Shown one piece after another: positions 1 to 6,646 of a DNA stretch of 14,054 bases. The DNA lies in the NCBI GenBank assembly GCA_030451965.1, contig JAKDNE010000038.1:1-14054 (forward strand), in the 5' to 3' direction. The position numbers and the translations under genes were made by a program. The notes beneath the pieces are model-generated. The model was not told where the DNA came from. It worked only from the letters and a program-made list of their open reading frames with translations, and did no database searches. How positions within the stretch are numbered: the stretch's first letter is position 1; every line of letters starts with the position of its first letter. This DNA is from Brachybacterium sp. GTDB taxonomy: Bacteria; Actinomycetota; Actinomycetes; Actinomycetales; Dermabacteraceae.

Positions 1-285
1 GTGACCATGTCCGCGGTGCAGCTGAAGCGACTGGTGCGGCGCACCCGCAAGCATGAGCGCGAGCGGGTCGCCCTGGAGACCGGCACGATCCCGGTGGTCG
101 ATCCGACCGGTGACGATCTCGCCGACGATGCCGCGGCGGATGATCTCGACGCCGCCGGATACGAGGACAGGATCTTCGCCGAGCCGGAGGGCGAGCAGCT
201 GCCCGGCACCGCCGAGCACGGCCGCCGCATGCAGGAGCCGACGGGCTCCGCGGACGACGAGGGCACGTCGGCCGGCATCAGCTGA
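1..285 (+). CDS. C-terminal part of an unrecognised protein with an acidic tail (probably 5'-truncated)
   Basis: The reading frame is open from the first base and ends in TGA at 283-285. A GTG happens to lie at base 1, but no upstream sequence is available, so I read this as the end of a longer gene. The visible 94 residues begin with a strongly basic stretch (LKRLVRRTRKHERER). They continue into a long, low-complexity Asp/Glu/Ala-rich tail with no catalytic motif, membrane segment or recognisable domain. A basic patch followed by an acidic disordered tail is common at the cytoplasmic C terminus of multi-pass membrane proteins, but that is inference. The gene converges on aroD, whose stop lies 78 bases away. 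Codon use is GC-rich like its neighbours. I do not recognise the protein and assign no function. Confidence 0.6.
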   Translation: MTMSAVQLKRLVRRTRKHERERVALETGTIPVVDPTGDDLADDAAADDLDAAGYEDRIFAEPEGEQLPGTAEHGRRMQEPTGSADDEGTSAGIS

Positions 286-294
286 GTCGCGGTC

Positions 295-310
295 CGGCGC
301 CACCGCGCCG
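295..310. terminator. Small GC hairpin between convergent genes (possible terminator)
   Basis: CGGCGC (295-300) and GCGCCG (305-310) form a perfect 6-bp stem around a 4-base CACC loop, in the 78-base gap between the convergent 1-285 gene and aroD. There is no T-run on either side, so it is at most a weak, U-tract-less terminator. Chance formation is plausible at this GC content. Confidence 0.3.
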
Positions 311-363
311 CAGAGACCCGTCCGGGGGGCCCACAGCGACCTCGCAGGAGCGCCCCAGAGGCC

Positions 364-1254
364 TCAGGGCCGCAGCAGCTCCAGCATCCCCGCCACGTCC
401 TCGGCCCTCAGCTGGCCGGGGGCGGACCCTTCGCCGACCGTCGCGAAGGTCGCAGCGCTGCCGAACGTCTCGGCGGCGACCCGGGTGCTCGCCCCCAGCG
501 GCCCCATGCTGATCGCGATATGCGGACCCGAGAGGTCCTCGGCGGCGGTGAGGCTCGCCGAGAGCAGGGTGAGCACGTCCCGAGGGCTGCGAGGCGTCAC
601 GGCGATCTTCGGGACGTCGGCGCCGAGCCGGCGCTGGGCGCGCAGGATCTCGACCAGCTCCGCCTCGGACGGGGTCGCCTCCATGTCGTGGAAGGAGCCG
701 ACGACCACGGTGCCGTGGCGGTGGGCCGCGGAGATCACACGGGCGACGGTCCCCGCGTCGCGGGAGGTCTCGATGTCGACGAGGTCGACGGGGGACTGCG
801 TGCCGGCCCTGCGGACACTGATCAGGGCGTCCAGCAGGATCCCCAGGTCCACGTCGGTGATGGATCGTGCGCCGCCCTCGGCGACGGTGCGGAAGGTGAC
901 CAGCAGCGCGCGGTCCGCGCCCAGCGTCGCGCGCAGCGCGGGCAGGACGGCCAGGACCGCCTCGCGGTGCTCGCCGATATCCCCGAGGTCCGGTCGGAAG
1001 CGGTCCAGCCGCCACTCCATGATCCGGGCCCGGGTGCTCACTGCGCTCTCGGCCTGCGCGAGCAGGTCCTCCTCGTAGGCCCCGACCAACGGGACGATGA
1101 TCTCGGGGCGGGCGCGCCCCAGCTCGATCCCGCGCACCGTCGCGGTGCGACGGCGCACGTCGGTCTCATGCTGCTGGGGACGCTGCGCGCCCTGGCTCTG
1201 CTCGACCACAGGCTTCTGGCCCTGGGTCGCCTCGTTCTGGGGATGCTCTCTCAT
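364..1254 (-). CDS. aroD: 3-dehydroquinate dehydratase, class I (Schiff-base type)
   Basis: The predicted product is 296 residues and dehydrates 3-dehydroquinate to 3-dehydroshikimate (third shikimate-pathway step, cytoplasmic). All class I landmarks are present. Aligned by eye to E. coli AroD they are: E80/R82 in EWRLD (E46/R48), R122 and E126 in FRTVAEGG (R82/E86), H189 in SFHD (H143), the Schiff-base lysine K216 in PKIAVTP (K170), R258 (R213), and S277/Q281 in SAPGQ (S232/Q236). The start was chosen at ATG 1254-1252 because a GAGGAG Shine-Dalgarno (1270-1265), formed by the last two aroB codons, lies 10 bases upstream. The aroB stop is only 7 bases away, so this is the last gene of an aroC-aroK-aroB-aroD operon. 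Compared with the roughly 250-residue family length there is an extra N-terminal segment of about 35 Gln-rich residues. A later start is conceivable, but residues from about 37 on already align with the E. coli N terminus. Confidence 0.93.
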   Translation of the reverse strand: MREHPQNEATQGQKPVVEQSQGAQRPQQHETDVRRRTATVRGIELGRARPEIIVPLVGAYEEDLLAQAESAVSTRARIMEWRLDRFRPDLGDIGEHREAVLAVLPALRATLGADRALLVTFRTVAEGGARSITDVDLGILLDALISVRRAGTQSPVDLVDIETSRDAGTVARVISAAHRHGTVVVGSFHDMEATPSEAELVEILRAQRRLGADVPKIAVTPRSPRDVLTLLSASLTAAEDLSGPHIAISMGPLGASTRVAAETFGSAATFATVGEGSAPGQLRAEDVAGMLELLRP

Positions 1255-1261
1255 CGGATGC

Positions 1262-2344
1262 TCACTCCTCGGTGATCGCGGCGTAGGCGGACAGCAGCAG
1301 CGCCGGGTCGGGGCCCTCGATGCGGGAGACCTTCCCGATCCGATCCAGCACCACGAAGCGCAGGAGGCCCGCGCGGGTCTTCTTGTCACGCTTCATGGCG
1401 TCCTCGAGCTTCGGCCACTGCCGGTCCCGGTAGGTGGTGGGCAGTCCGAGCGAGAGGAGGATCTGGCGGTGACGGTCGACCTCGGCCTCGGAGAGCTTGC
1501 CGGCCAGGTGGGAGATCTCGGCGGCGAACATCATGCCGATGCTCACTGCGGCGCCGTGGCGCCACTGGTAGCGCTCGTTGCGCTCGATGGCGTGGGCGAG
1601 CGTGTGGCCGTAGTTGAGGATCTCGCGCTCCCCCGCCTCGCGGAGATCCGCCGAGACCACCCGGGCCTTGACCCGGATCGCCCGCTCCATGACCTCGCGG
1701 AACTGCTCCGTGGTCACGTCGAGGACCGCGGCCGGGTCCTGTTCGACGATCTCCAGGATGCGTGAGTCCTCGATGAAGCCCGCCTTGACCGCCTCGGCGA
1801 GACCCGCGGCGATGTCGTTCGCGCCGAGGGTTCCCAGCACGTCGAGGTCGGCGACCACCGCGACCGGCGGATGGAAGGCGCCGACGAGGTTCTTGCCCTC
1901 GGAGGTGTTGATGCCGGTCTTGCCGCCCACGGCCGCATCGACCATGGCGGCGACCGTGGTCGGCACCTGGAGGACATCGATGCCGCGCAGCCAGGACGCG
2001 GCGACGAAACCGGCCAGATCTGTCGCAGCGCCGCCGCCGAGACCGATCACCAGGTCGCTGCGGCCGATCTCGGCCTGCCCGCACACTCCCCAGAGGAAGC
2101 CGGCGACCTGAGCGGTCTTCGCCTCCTCCCCGTCGGGGATCTCCGCGGCGAAGGCGTGCCGGCCGGTCTCGGCGATCGCGGCGCGCACCTGCTCGGCGAC
2201 ATCGCGCAGGCTCGGCTGGTGGACGATGACGATCCGTCGCACCTGCTCGGGCACGAAGGCGGGGAGGTCGGCGAGCAGGCCGCGGCCGACGTGCACGTCG
2301 TAGCCGCCGGTCGGGGTGGTCACGGGGATGACCGTCGTGCTCAT
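1262..2344 (-). CDS. aroB: 3-dehydroquinate synthase
   Basis: The 360-residue product converts 3-deoxy-D-arabino-heptulosonate 7-phosphate to 3-dehydroquinate (second shikimate step), using NAD+ and a divalent metal. The NAD-binding glycine-rich segment GLGGGAATDLAGF lies at 101-113, followed by the family motifs VPTTVAAMVDAAVGGKTGIN (127-146) and KNLVGAFHPP (151-160). The three metal ligands are visible as E184 (LAEAVKAG), H247 (NYGHTLAHAIE) and H263 (RHGAAVSIGM), essentially as in E. coli AroB. Length is normal. The ATG at 2344-2342 overlaps the aroK stop as ATGA, and a good AAGGAG Shine-Dalgarno sits 5 bases upstream inside the end of aroK. Translational coupling within the operon is therefore likely. 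No missing residue or frameshift was seen. Confidence 0.96.
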   Translation of the reverse strand: MSTTVIPVTTPTGGYDVHVGRGLLADLPAFVPEQVRRIVIVHQPSLRDVAEQVRAAIAETGRHAFAAEIPDGEEAKTAQVAGFLWGVCGQAEIGRSDLVIGLGGGAATDLAGFVAASWLRGIDVLQVPTTVAAMVDAAVGGKTGINTSEGKNLVGAFHPPVAVVADLDVLGTLGANDIAAGLAEAVKAGFIEDSRILEIVEQDPAAVLDVTTEQFREVMERAIRVKARVVSADLREAGEREILNYGHTLAHAIERNERYQWRHGAAVSIGMMFAAEISHLAGKLSEAEVDRHRQILLSLGLPTTYRDRQWPKLEDAMKRDKKTRAGLLRFVVLDRIGKVSRIEGPDPALLLSAYAAITEE

Positions 2345-2883
2345 GAGGTCTCCTTCTCGGGGTGGGTCGTGGGGTCATCGCGCAGGGCGCGCAGGATGGA
2401 GCGGGCCACGCGGGCCGGTGTGCCGTGACCGGAGTCGATGCGGAGCGCCGCCAGCTCGCGGTAGCAGGGACCGCGCTGCACAGCCAGCTCGCGCCAGCGG
2501 GACATCGGGTCCTCGCCCTGCAGCATCGGTCGGCCCACGCCGTGCGCGATCCGGCGGGCGGCGATGACCTCATCCACGTCGAGCCAGATCACCGGCGCGC
2601 CCCGCAGCCGCTCACGGGAGGTGGGATGCAGGGGGGCACCTCCGCCGAGGGACAGCACCCCGGGGTGCTCCTCCAGCGCCCGGGCGAGGGTCGCGGCCTC
2701 CAGCTCGCGGAAGGCAGTCTCCCCGTCGTCGGCGAAGATCTCGGGGATCGCGCGGCCGTCGGCTTCGACGATCAGGGCGTCGAGGTCCGCGAAGGGGACC
2801 TCGACCCGGGAGGCGAGGGCACGGCCGACCCGGGTCTTTCCCGCTGCCATCGGGCCGATGAGGATGGCGAGGGGGCCCGTCAT
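2341..2883 (-). CDS. aroK: Shikimate kinase
   Basis: The 180-residue P-loop kinase phosphorylates the 3-hydroxyl of shikimate with ATP (fifth shikimate step). The Walker A motif is GPMAAGKT at 10-17. It fits GxxxxGK[ST], though the family more often has GPMGAGKS/T. Shikimate-binding residues correspond to D35 (ADLD), R59 (FRELE) and the GGG triplet at 80-82. The lid arginine is R118 in GRPML and a further conserved arginine is R142 in CYRELA. The product is slightly longer than minimal shikimate kinases because of a charged C-terminal tail. The start codon overlaps the aroC stop as ATGA. I see no convincing Shine-Dalgarno before this ATG, so re-initiation after aroC is the simplest explanation for its translation. 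The downstream end carries the aroB ribosome-binding site. Confidence 0.95.
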   Translation of the reverse strand: MTGPLAILIGPMAAGKTRVGRALASRVEVPFADLDALIVEADGRAIPEIFADDGETAFRELEAATLARALEEHPGVLSLGGGAPLHPTSRERLRGAPVIWLDVDEVIAARRIAHGVGRPMLQGEDPMSRWRELAVQRGPCYRELAALRIDSGHGTPARVARSILRALRDDPTTHPEKETS

Positions 2884-4136
2884 GGAGCGGGGTCCGGACG
2901 GCGGTCGGTCAGAGCCGACTGCAGAGCCTGGGTCCCCTCCAGGTGAGCTCGGATCTCGGCCACGGAGTCCCCGCCGGTCTTCTCCAGCAGGGCGTCGGCC
3001 AGTGTCAGCGCGACGACAGCTTCGGCGATCACCGCGGCCGGTGCGACGGCGCAGGTATCGGAGCGCTGGTGGTTGGCGGTGGTCTGCCCACCGGTCGAGA
3101 CGTCGACGGTGCGCAGCGCGCGGGGCACGGTCGAGATCGGCTTCAGGGCGCCGCGCACCCGGATCACCTGACCGTTGGTGATGCCGCCCTCGAGCCCGCC
3201 GGCGCGATTGGTCACGCGCGGGAACGTCCCCGAGGCGTCCGCCTCGGAGTCGTCGACTGCGAGGATCTCGTCGTGGGCCGCAGAACCGCGGCGTCCGGCG
3301 GTGGCGAAGCCGTCACCGATCTCGACCCCCTTCATCGCCTGGATGGACATGATCGCCTGGGCGAGCTGCCCGTCCAGACGGCGGTCCCACTGGATGTGGG
3401 AGCCGAGACCCACCGGCGCACCGTAGGCGAGCACCTCGACCACGCCGCCGAGGGTGTCGCCATCGGCCTTGGCCGCGTCGACCTCGTCGACCATCGCGGC
3501 GGAGGTCTCGCGGTGGAAGCACCGCAACGGATCGGCGTCGAGCGCCTCGACATCCACCGGGGCGGGCAGCTCCGCATCGTCGGGAACCCGCACCGCGCCG
3601 ACCTGCAGGGTGTGCGAGACCAGGCGGATGCCGGCGGCCTGCTCGAGCAGGGCCGCGGCGACACGGCCGGCGACGACCCTCGCAGCGGTCTCCCGGGCGC
3701 TGGCGCGCTCGAGGATCGGGCGGGCCTCGTCGAACCCGTACTTCAGCATCCCGGAGAGATCGGCGTGGCCGGGGCGGGGTCGCGAGAGCGCCCGGTTGCG
3801 GGCGATCTCCCGCTCGTCACCGGTGCCGGCATCGATCACCAGGTCCTCGCGCGGGACCGGGTCGGCACTCATCACCTTCTCCCACTTCGGCCATTCGGAG
3901 TTCGCGACCTCTATCGCCAGCGGCGAGCCGAGGGTGCGGCCGTGGCGGAGTCCGCCGTGGATCGTCAGCACGTCCTGCTCGAACTTCTGCCGGCTGCCGC
4001 GGCCGTGGCCGAGTCGCCGCCGTGCGAGCGCCGCCTTCAGATCGTCACTGGTCAGCTCGATACCGGCCGGGATGCCGTCGAGCAGGGAGATGAGGGAGGG
4101 GCCGTGGGATTCCCCGGCCGTGAGCCAGCGCAACAT
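2880..4136 (-). CDS. aroC: Chorismate synthase
   Basis: The 418-residue product makes chorismate from 5-enolpyruvylshikimate 3-phosphate with reduced FMN (last shikimate step). Family signatures are clear: MLRWLTAGESHGPSL at the N terminus (H11), RLGHGRGSRQKFEQD (41-55), RPRPGHADLSGMLKYG (120-135, H124), GGLEGGITNG (313-322) and the HQRSD motif (356-360), followed by a conserved C-terminal helix ending in LEKTGGDSVAE. I place the start at ATG 4136-4134 because the family begins exactly with this MLRW segment. An in-frame ATG ten codons upstream (4166) has no better ribosome-binding site, and only a weak GAGAGA precedes 4136. It is the first gene of the tight aro block, and aroK overlaps its stop by ATGA. 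The 70-base gap to the upstream HAD gene on the same strand leaves open whether transcription starts here or further up. Confidence 0.95.
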   Translation of the reverse strand: MLRWLTAGESHGPSLISLLDGIPAGIELTSDDLKAALARRRLGHGRGSRQKFEQDVLTIHGGLRHGRTLGSPLAIEVANSEWPKWEKVMSADPVPREDLVIDAGTGDEREIARNRALSRPRPGHADLSGMLKYGFDEARPILERASARETAARVVAGRVAAALLEQAAGIRLVSHTLQVGAVRVPDDAELPAPVDVEALDADPLRCFHRETSAAMVDEVDAAKADGDTLGGVVEVLAYGAPVGLGSHIQWDRRLDGQLAQAIMSIQAMKGVEIGDGFATAGRRGSAAHDEILAVDDSEADASGTFPRVTNRAGGLEGGITNGQVIRVRGALKPISTVPRALRTVDVSTGGQTTANHQRSDTCAVAPAAVIAEAVVALTLADALLEKTGGDSVAEIRAHLEGTQALQSALTDRRPDPAP

Positions 4137-4206
4137 GACTTCGATTCTCTCATGCGGGCCAGGCATCCGGTCCCGTCGTCCAGGGCGCGGCGAGTCCGCG
4201 GATCGC

Positions 4207-5037
4207 TCAGTCCTCGCCGAGCTCCACGGATTCTGGGGCGGTGCACCGCTCGACCATCGGGACCACGTCGGCGATGCCGTCCAGCACGGCGGTCGGTCGG
4301 TACGGGTACTGCGTGATCTCGTCCGCGCGGGTGGAGCCGGTCAGCACCAGCACCGAGCGCATCCCGGCCTCGAGACCGGACTTCACGTCGGTGTCCATGC
4401 GATCACCGATCATCACCGACGTCTCCGAATGGGCGCCGATCCGATTCAGCGCGGTGCGCATCATCAGCGGATTGGGCTTGCCGATGTAGTACGGCTGGGT
4501 CCCGGTGGCCGCGGTGATCATCGCTGCGACCGCCCCGGTGGCCGGCATCGGCCCCTCGGCGCTGGGGCCGGAGACGTCGGGGTTGGTGGCGATGAACTTC
4601 GCGCCACGGGTGATCAATCGGATCGCGCGCGTGATCGCCTCGAAGGAGTAGGTGCGGGTCTCCCCCAGCACCACGAACTCCACGTCCGAGTCGGCGAGGA
4701 TGAACCCCTCCTCATGCATCGCACTGGTGAGCCCGGCCTCCCCGATCACATAGGCGGCGGCGCCGGGCTGCTGCTCGGCCAGGAAGCGCGCAGTGGCCAG
4801 CGCACTGGTCCAGATGGACTCCTCGGGGATGTCGATCCCGCTGCGGGACAGCCGGGCCCGCAGGTCTCGCGGGGTGAAGATCGAGTTGTTGGTCAGCACG
4901 AGGAAGCGGCGCCCGTACTGCTGGAGCGCGGCGATGAACTCCGCGGCACCGGGCAGCGCGGCCTCCTCATGGACCAGCACCCCGTCCATATCGGTGAGCC
5001 AGGAGTGGATGGGATGGTCATCGAGCGTGACGGTCAT
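4207..5037 (-). CDS. HAD superfamily phosphatase, subfamily IIA (NagD-like)
   Basis: The 276-residue protein has the four HAD motifs in order: WLTDMDGVL with nucleophile D16 and D18, VLTNNS (47-52, T49), the catalytic lysine K187 in IGKPNP, and GDRMDTD (211-217) supplying the metal-binding aspartates. The gap between motifs II and III matches a C2 cap, placing it with the NagD / 4-nitrophenylphosphatase / nucleotide phosphatase group. The physiological substrate cannot be read from the sequence; small phosphorylated metabolites such as sugar phosphates or nucleoside monophosphates are typical. The start is ATG 5037-5035, the first Met before motif I. No Shine-Dalgarno is visible; instead an inverted repeat abuts the start codon. 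It lies 70 bases upstream of aroC on the same strand and downstream of an rpsA terminator, so it may head the aro transcript. Confidence 0.87.
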   Translation of the reverse strand: MTVTLDDHPIHSWLTDMDGVLVHEEAALPGAAEFIAALQQYGRRFLVLTNNSIFTPRDLRARLSRSGIDIPEESIWTSALATARFLAEQQPGAAAYVIGEAGLTSAMHEEGFILADSDVEFVVLGETRTYSFEAITRAIRLITRGAKFIATNPDVSGPSAEGPMPATGAVAAMITAATGTQPYYIGKPNPLMMRTALNRIGAHSETSVMIGDRMDTDVKSGLEAGMRSVLVLTGSTRADEITQYPYRPTAVLDGIADVVPMVERCTAPESVELGED

Positions 5038-5051
5038 GGCACCAGTGTGCC
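5038..5051. promoter_or_regulatory. Perfect 5-bp inverted repeat abutting the HAD gene start codon
   Basis: GGCAC (5038-5042) and GTGCC (5047-5051) are perfect inverted arms around CAGT. The repeat ends at the base next to the ATG (5037) of the HAD gene, in the place where a Shine-Dalgarno would be expected. As DNA it has the size and symmetry of a dimer-binding operator; as RNA it would form a short hairpin at the initiation site. Eleven of its 14 bases match the repeat at 6833-6846. Function is inferred only. Confidence 0.4.
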
Positions 5052-5097
5052 GTCTCCGCACCGATCCTGCCGAGTCCGCCCATCGCTCGCTCACGGG

Positions 5098-5136
5098 AAC
5101 GGCCCGGCCCCCGCGCGATGCGGGGACCGGGCCGTT
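5098..5136 (-). terminator. Strong GC-rich hairpin downstream of rpsA (rho-independent-like)
   Basis: Arms 5098-5114 and 5120-5136 form a 17-bp stem with one mismatch (C5108 opposite A5126) around the 5-base loop 5115-5119. It begins 20 bases after the rpsA stop on the minus strand. The minus-strand 3' flank contains only two T residues before CCCG, so it lacks a proper U-tract. GC-rich stems of this kind are commonly reported as terminators in high-GC actinobacteria. It would separate rpsA from the HAD-aro genes. Confidence 0.75.
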
Positions 5137-5155
5137 CCTCAGAACGATCCGAGGA

Positions 5156-6646
5156 TCAGTTGCCGGTGAGCTTGGCGCGCAGGGCGGCCAGGGCCTCGTC
5201 GGAGGCCAGGGTGCCCTCGTCGGTCGACGTCGACTGGTAGGAGGACTGCGCCGCGGCGGGGGCGGCGGGCTCCGAGGAGGACGTCGTGGACGCGGCGGCC
5301 GGAGCGTTCGCGGACTCCTCGTCGGCCTTGATGGCCTCGATGACCTGAGCCTTGTGCGCGGTCCAGCGCTCGTAGGCGGCCGCGTACTGGCCCTCCCACT
5401 CCTCGCGCTGGACCTCGTAGCCCTCGAGCCACTCGTTGGTCTCCGGATCGAAGCCCTCGGGGTACTTGTACTCGCCGTTGGCGTCGTACTCCGCGGCCAT
5501 GCCGTAGAGCGCGGGATCGAAGGTGGTGTCGTCACCCTCGGGGTCGACGCCCTCGTTCGCCTGCTTGAGCGAGAGCGAGATGCGACGACGCTCGAGGTCG
5601 ATGTCGATGACCTTGACGAAGACGTCCTGGTCGACGGTGACGACCTGCTCGGGCAGATCCACGTGGCGCTGGGCCAGCTCGGAGATGTGCACGAGGCCCT
5701 CGATGCCGTCCTCGACGCGCACGAACGCACCGAAGGGAACCAGCTTGGTGACCTTGCCCGGGACGACCTCGCCGATGGCGTGGGTGCGGGCGAAGAGCTG
5801 CCACGGGTCCTCCTGGGTCGCCTTCAGCGACAGGGAGACGCGCTCGCGGTCCATGTCGACGTCCAGGACCTCGACCTTGACCTTCTGGCCCACCTCGACG
5901 ACCTCGGACGGGTGGTCGATGTGCTTCCAGGACAGCTCGGAGACGTGCACCAGGCCGTCGACACCGCCGAGATCGACGAACGCGCCGAAGTTGACGATGG
6001 AGGACACAGCGCCCTCGCGGACCTGGCCCTTCTGCAGGGTCTGCAGGAAGTCCGAACGGACCGCCGACTGGGTCTCCTCGAGGTAGGCGCGACGCGACAG
6101 GACCACGTTGTTGCGGTTCTTGTCGAGCTCGATGATCTTCGCCTCGATCTCCTGGCCCACGTAGGGCTGCAGGTCACGGACGCGACGCATCTCGACGAGG
6201 GAGGCGGGGAGGAAGCCGCGCAGGCCGATGTCGACGATGAGGCCGCCCTTGACGACCTCGATGACGCGGCCGGTGACGACGCCCTCGTCTTCCTTGATCT
6301 GCTCGATCGTGCCCCAGGCGCGCTCGTACTGGGCGCGCTTCTTGGACAGGATCAGACGGCCTTCCTTGTCCTCCTTCTGGAGAACCAGGGCCTCGATCTC
6401 GTCGCCGACCTCGACGACCTCACCGGGGTCGACGTCGTGCTTGATGGACAGCTCGCGCGAGGGGATGACGCCCTCGGTCTTGTAGCCGATGTCCAGGAGG
6501 ACCTCGTCGTGATCGACCTTCACCACAGTGCCTTCGACGATGTCGCCATCGTTGAAGTACTTGATGGTGGCATCGATGGCGGCCATGAGTTCGTCGGCGC
6601 CGCCGATGTCATTGATGGCGATCTGGGGGGTCGTGGTGTCGGTCAT
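5156..6646 (-). CDS. rpsA: 30S ribosomal protein S1
   Basis: The 496-residue protein binds mRNA at the 30S subunit. Four S1/OB-fold domains are visible: about 35-104 (VEGTVVKVDHDEVLLDIG), 121-186 (TGRVIEVVKGGLIVDIG), 208-276 (GAVSSIVNFGAFVDLGG) and 292-362 (GKVTKLVPFGAFVRVEDG). The last two end in the SLSLK signature. The first two are the divergent ribosome-anchoring type, and four domains (not six as in E. coli) is the usual actinobacterial layout. The tail, 363-496, is acidic and Tyr/Trp-rich, then Ala/Ser-rich, ending EGTLASDEALAALRAKLTGN. That closing motif resembles actinobacterial S1 C termini, the region discussed for pyrazinoic acid binding in M. tuberculosis. The start at ATG 6646-6644 is supported by GGAG 11 bases upstream; an in-frame upstream ATG (6769) would add unrelated Pro/Arg-rich sequence. 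It lies downstream of polA as in other actinobacteria and probably has its own promoter. Confidence 0.96.
   Translation of the reverse strand: MTDTTTPQIAINDIGGADELMAAIDATIKYFNDGDIVEGTVVKVDHDEVLLDIGYKTEGVIPSRELSIKHDVDPGEVVEVGDEIEALVLQKEDKEGRLILSKKRAQYERAWGTIEQIKEDEGVVTGRVIEVVKGGLIVDIGLRGFLPASLVEMRRVRDLQPYVGQEIEAKIIELDKNRNNVVLSRRAYLEETQSAVRSDFLQTLQKGQVREGAVSSIVNFGAFVDLGGVDGLVHVSELSWKHIDHPSEVVEVGQKVKVEVLDVDMDRERVSLSLKATQEDPWQLFARTHAIGEVVPGKVTKLVPFGAFVRVEDGIEGLVHISELAQRHVDLPEQVVTVDQDVFVKVIDIDLERRRISLSLKQANEGVDPEGDDTTFDPALYGMAAEYDANGEYKYPEGFDPETNEWLEGYEVQREEWEGQYAAAYERWTAHKAQVIEAIKADEESANAPAAASTTSSSEPAAPAAAQSSYQSTSTDEGTLASDEALAALRAKLTGN

Noticed and set aside
5038..5730. Minus-strand upstream extension of the HAD frame through the rpsA 3' end.
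   Set aside because: The extra N-terminal residues are Arg/Ser/Pro/Thr-rich out-of-frame rpsA translation; the HAD fold begins at the Met at 5037.
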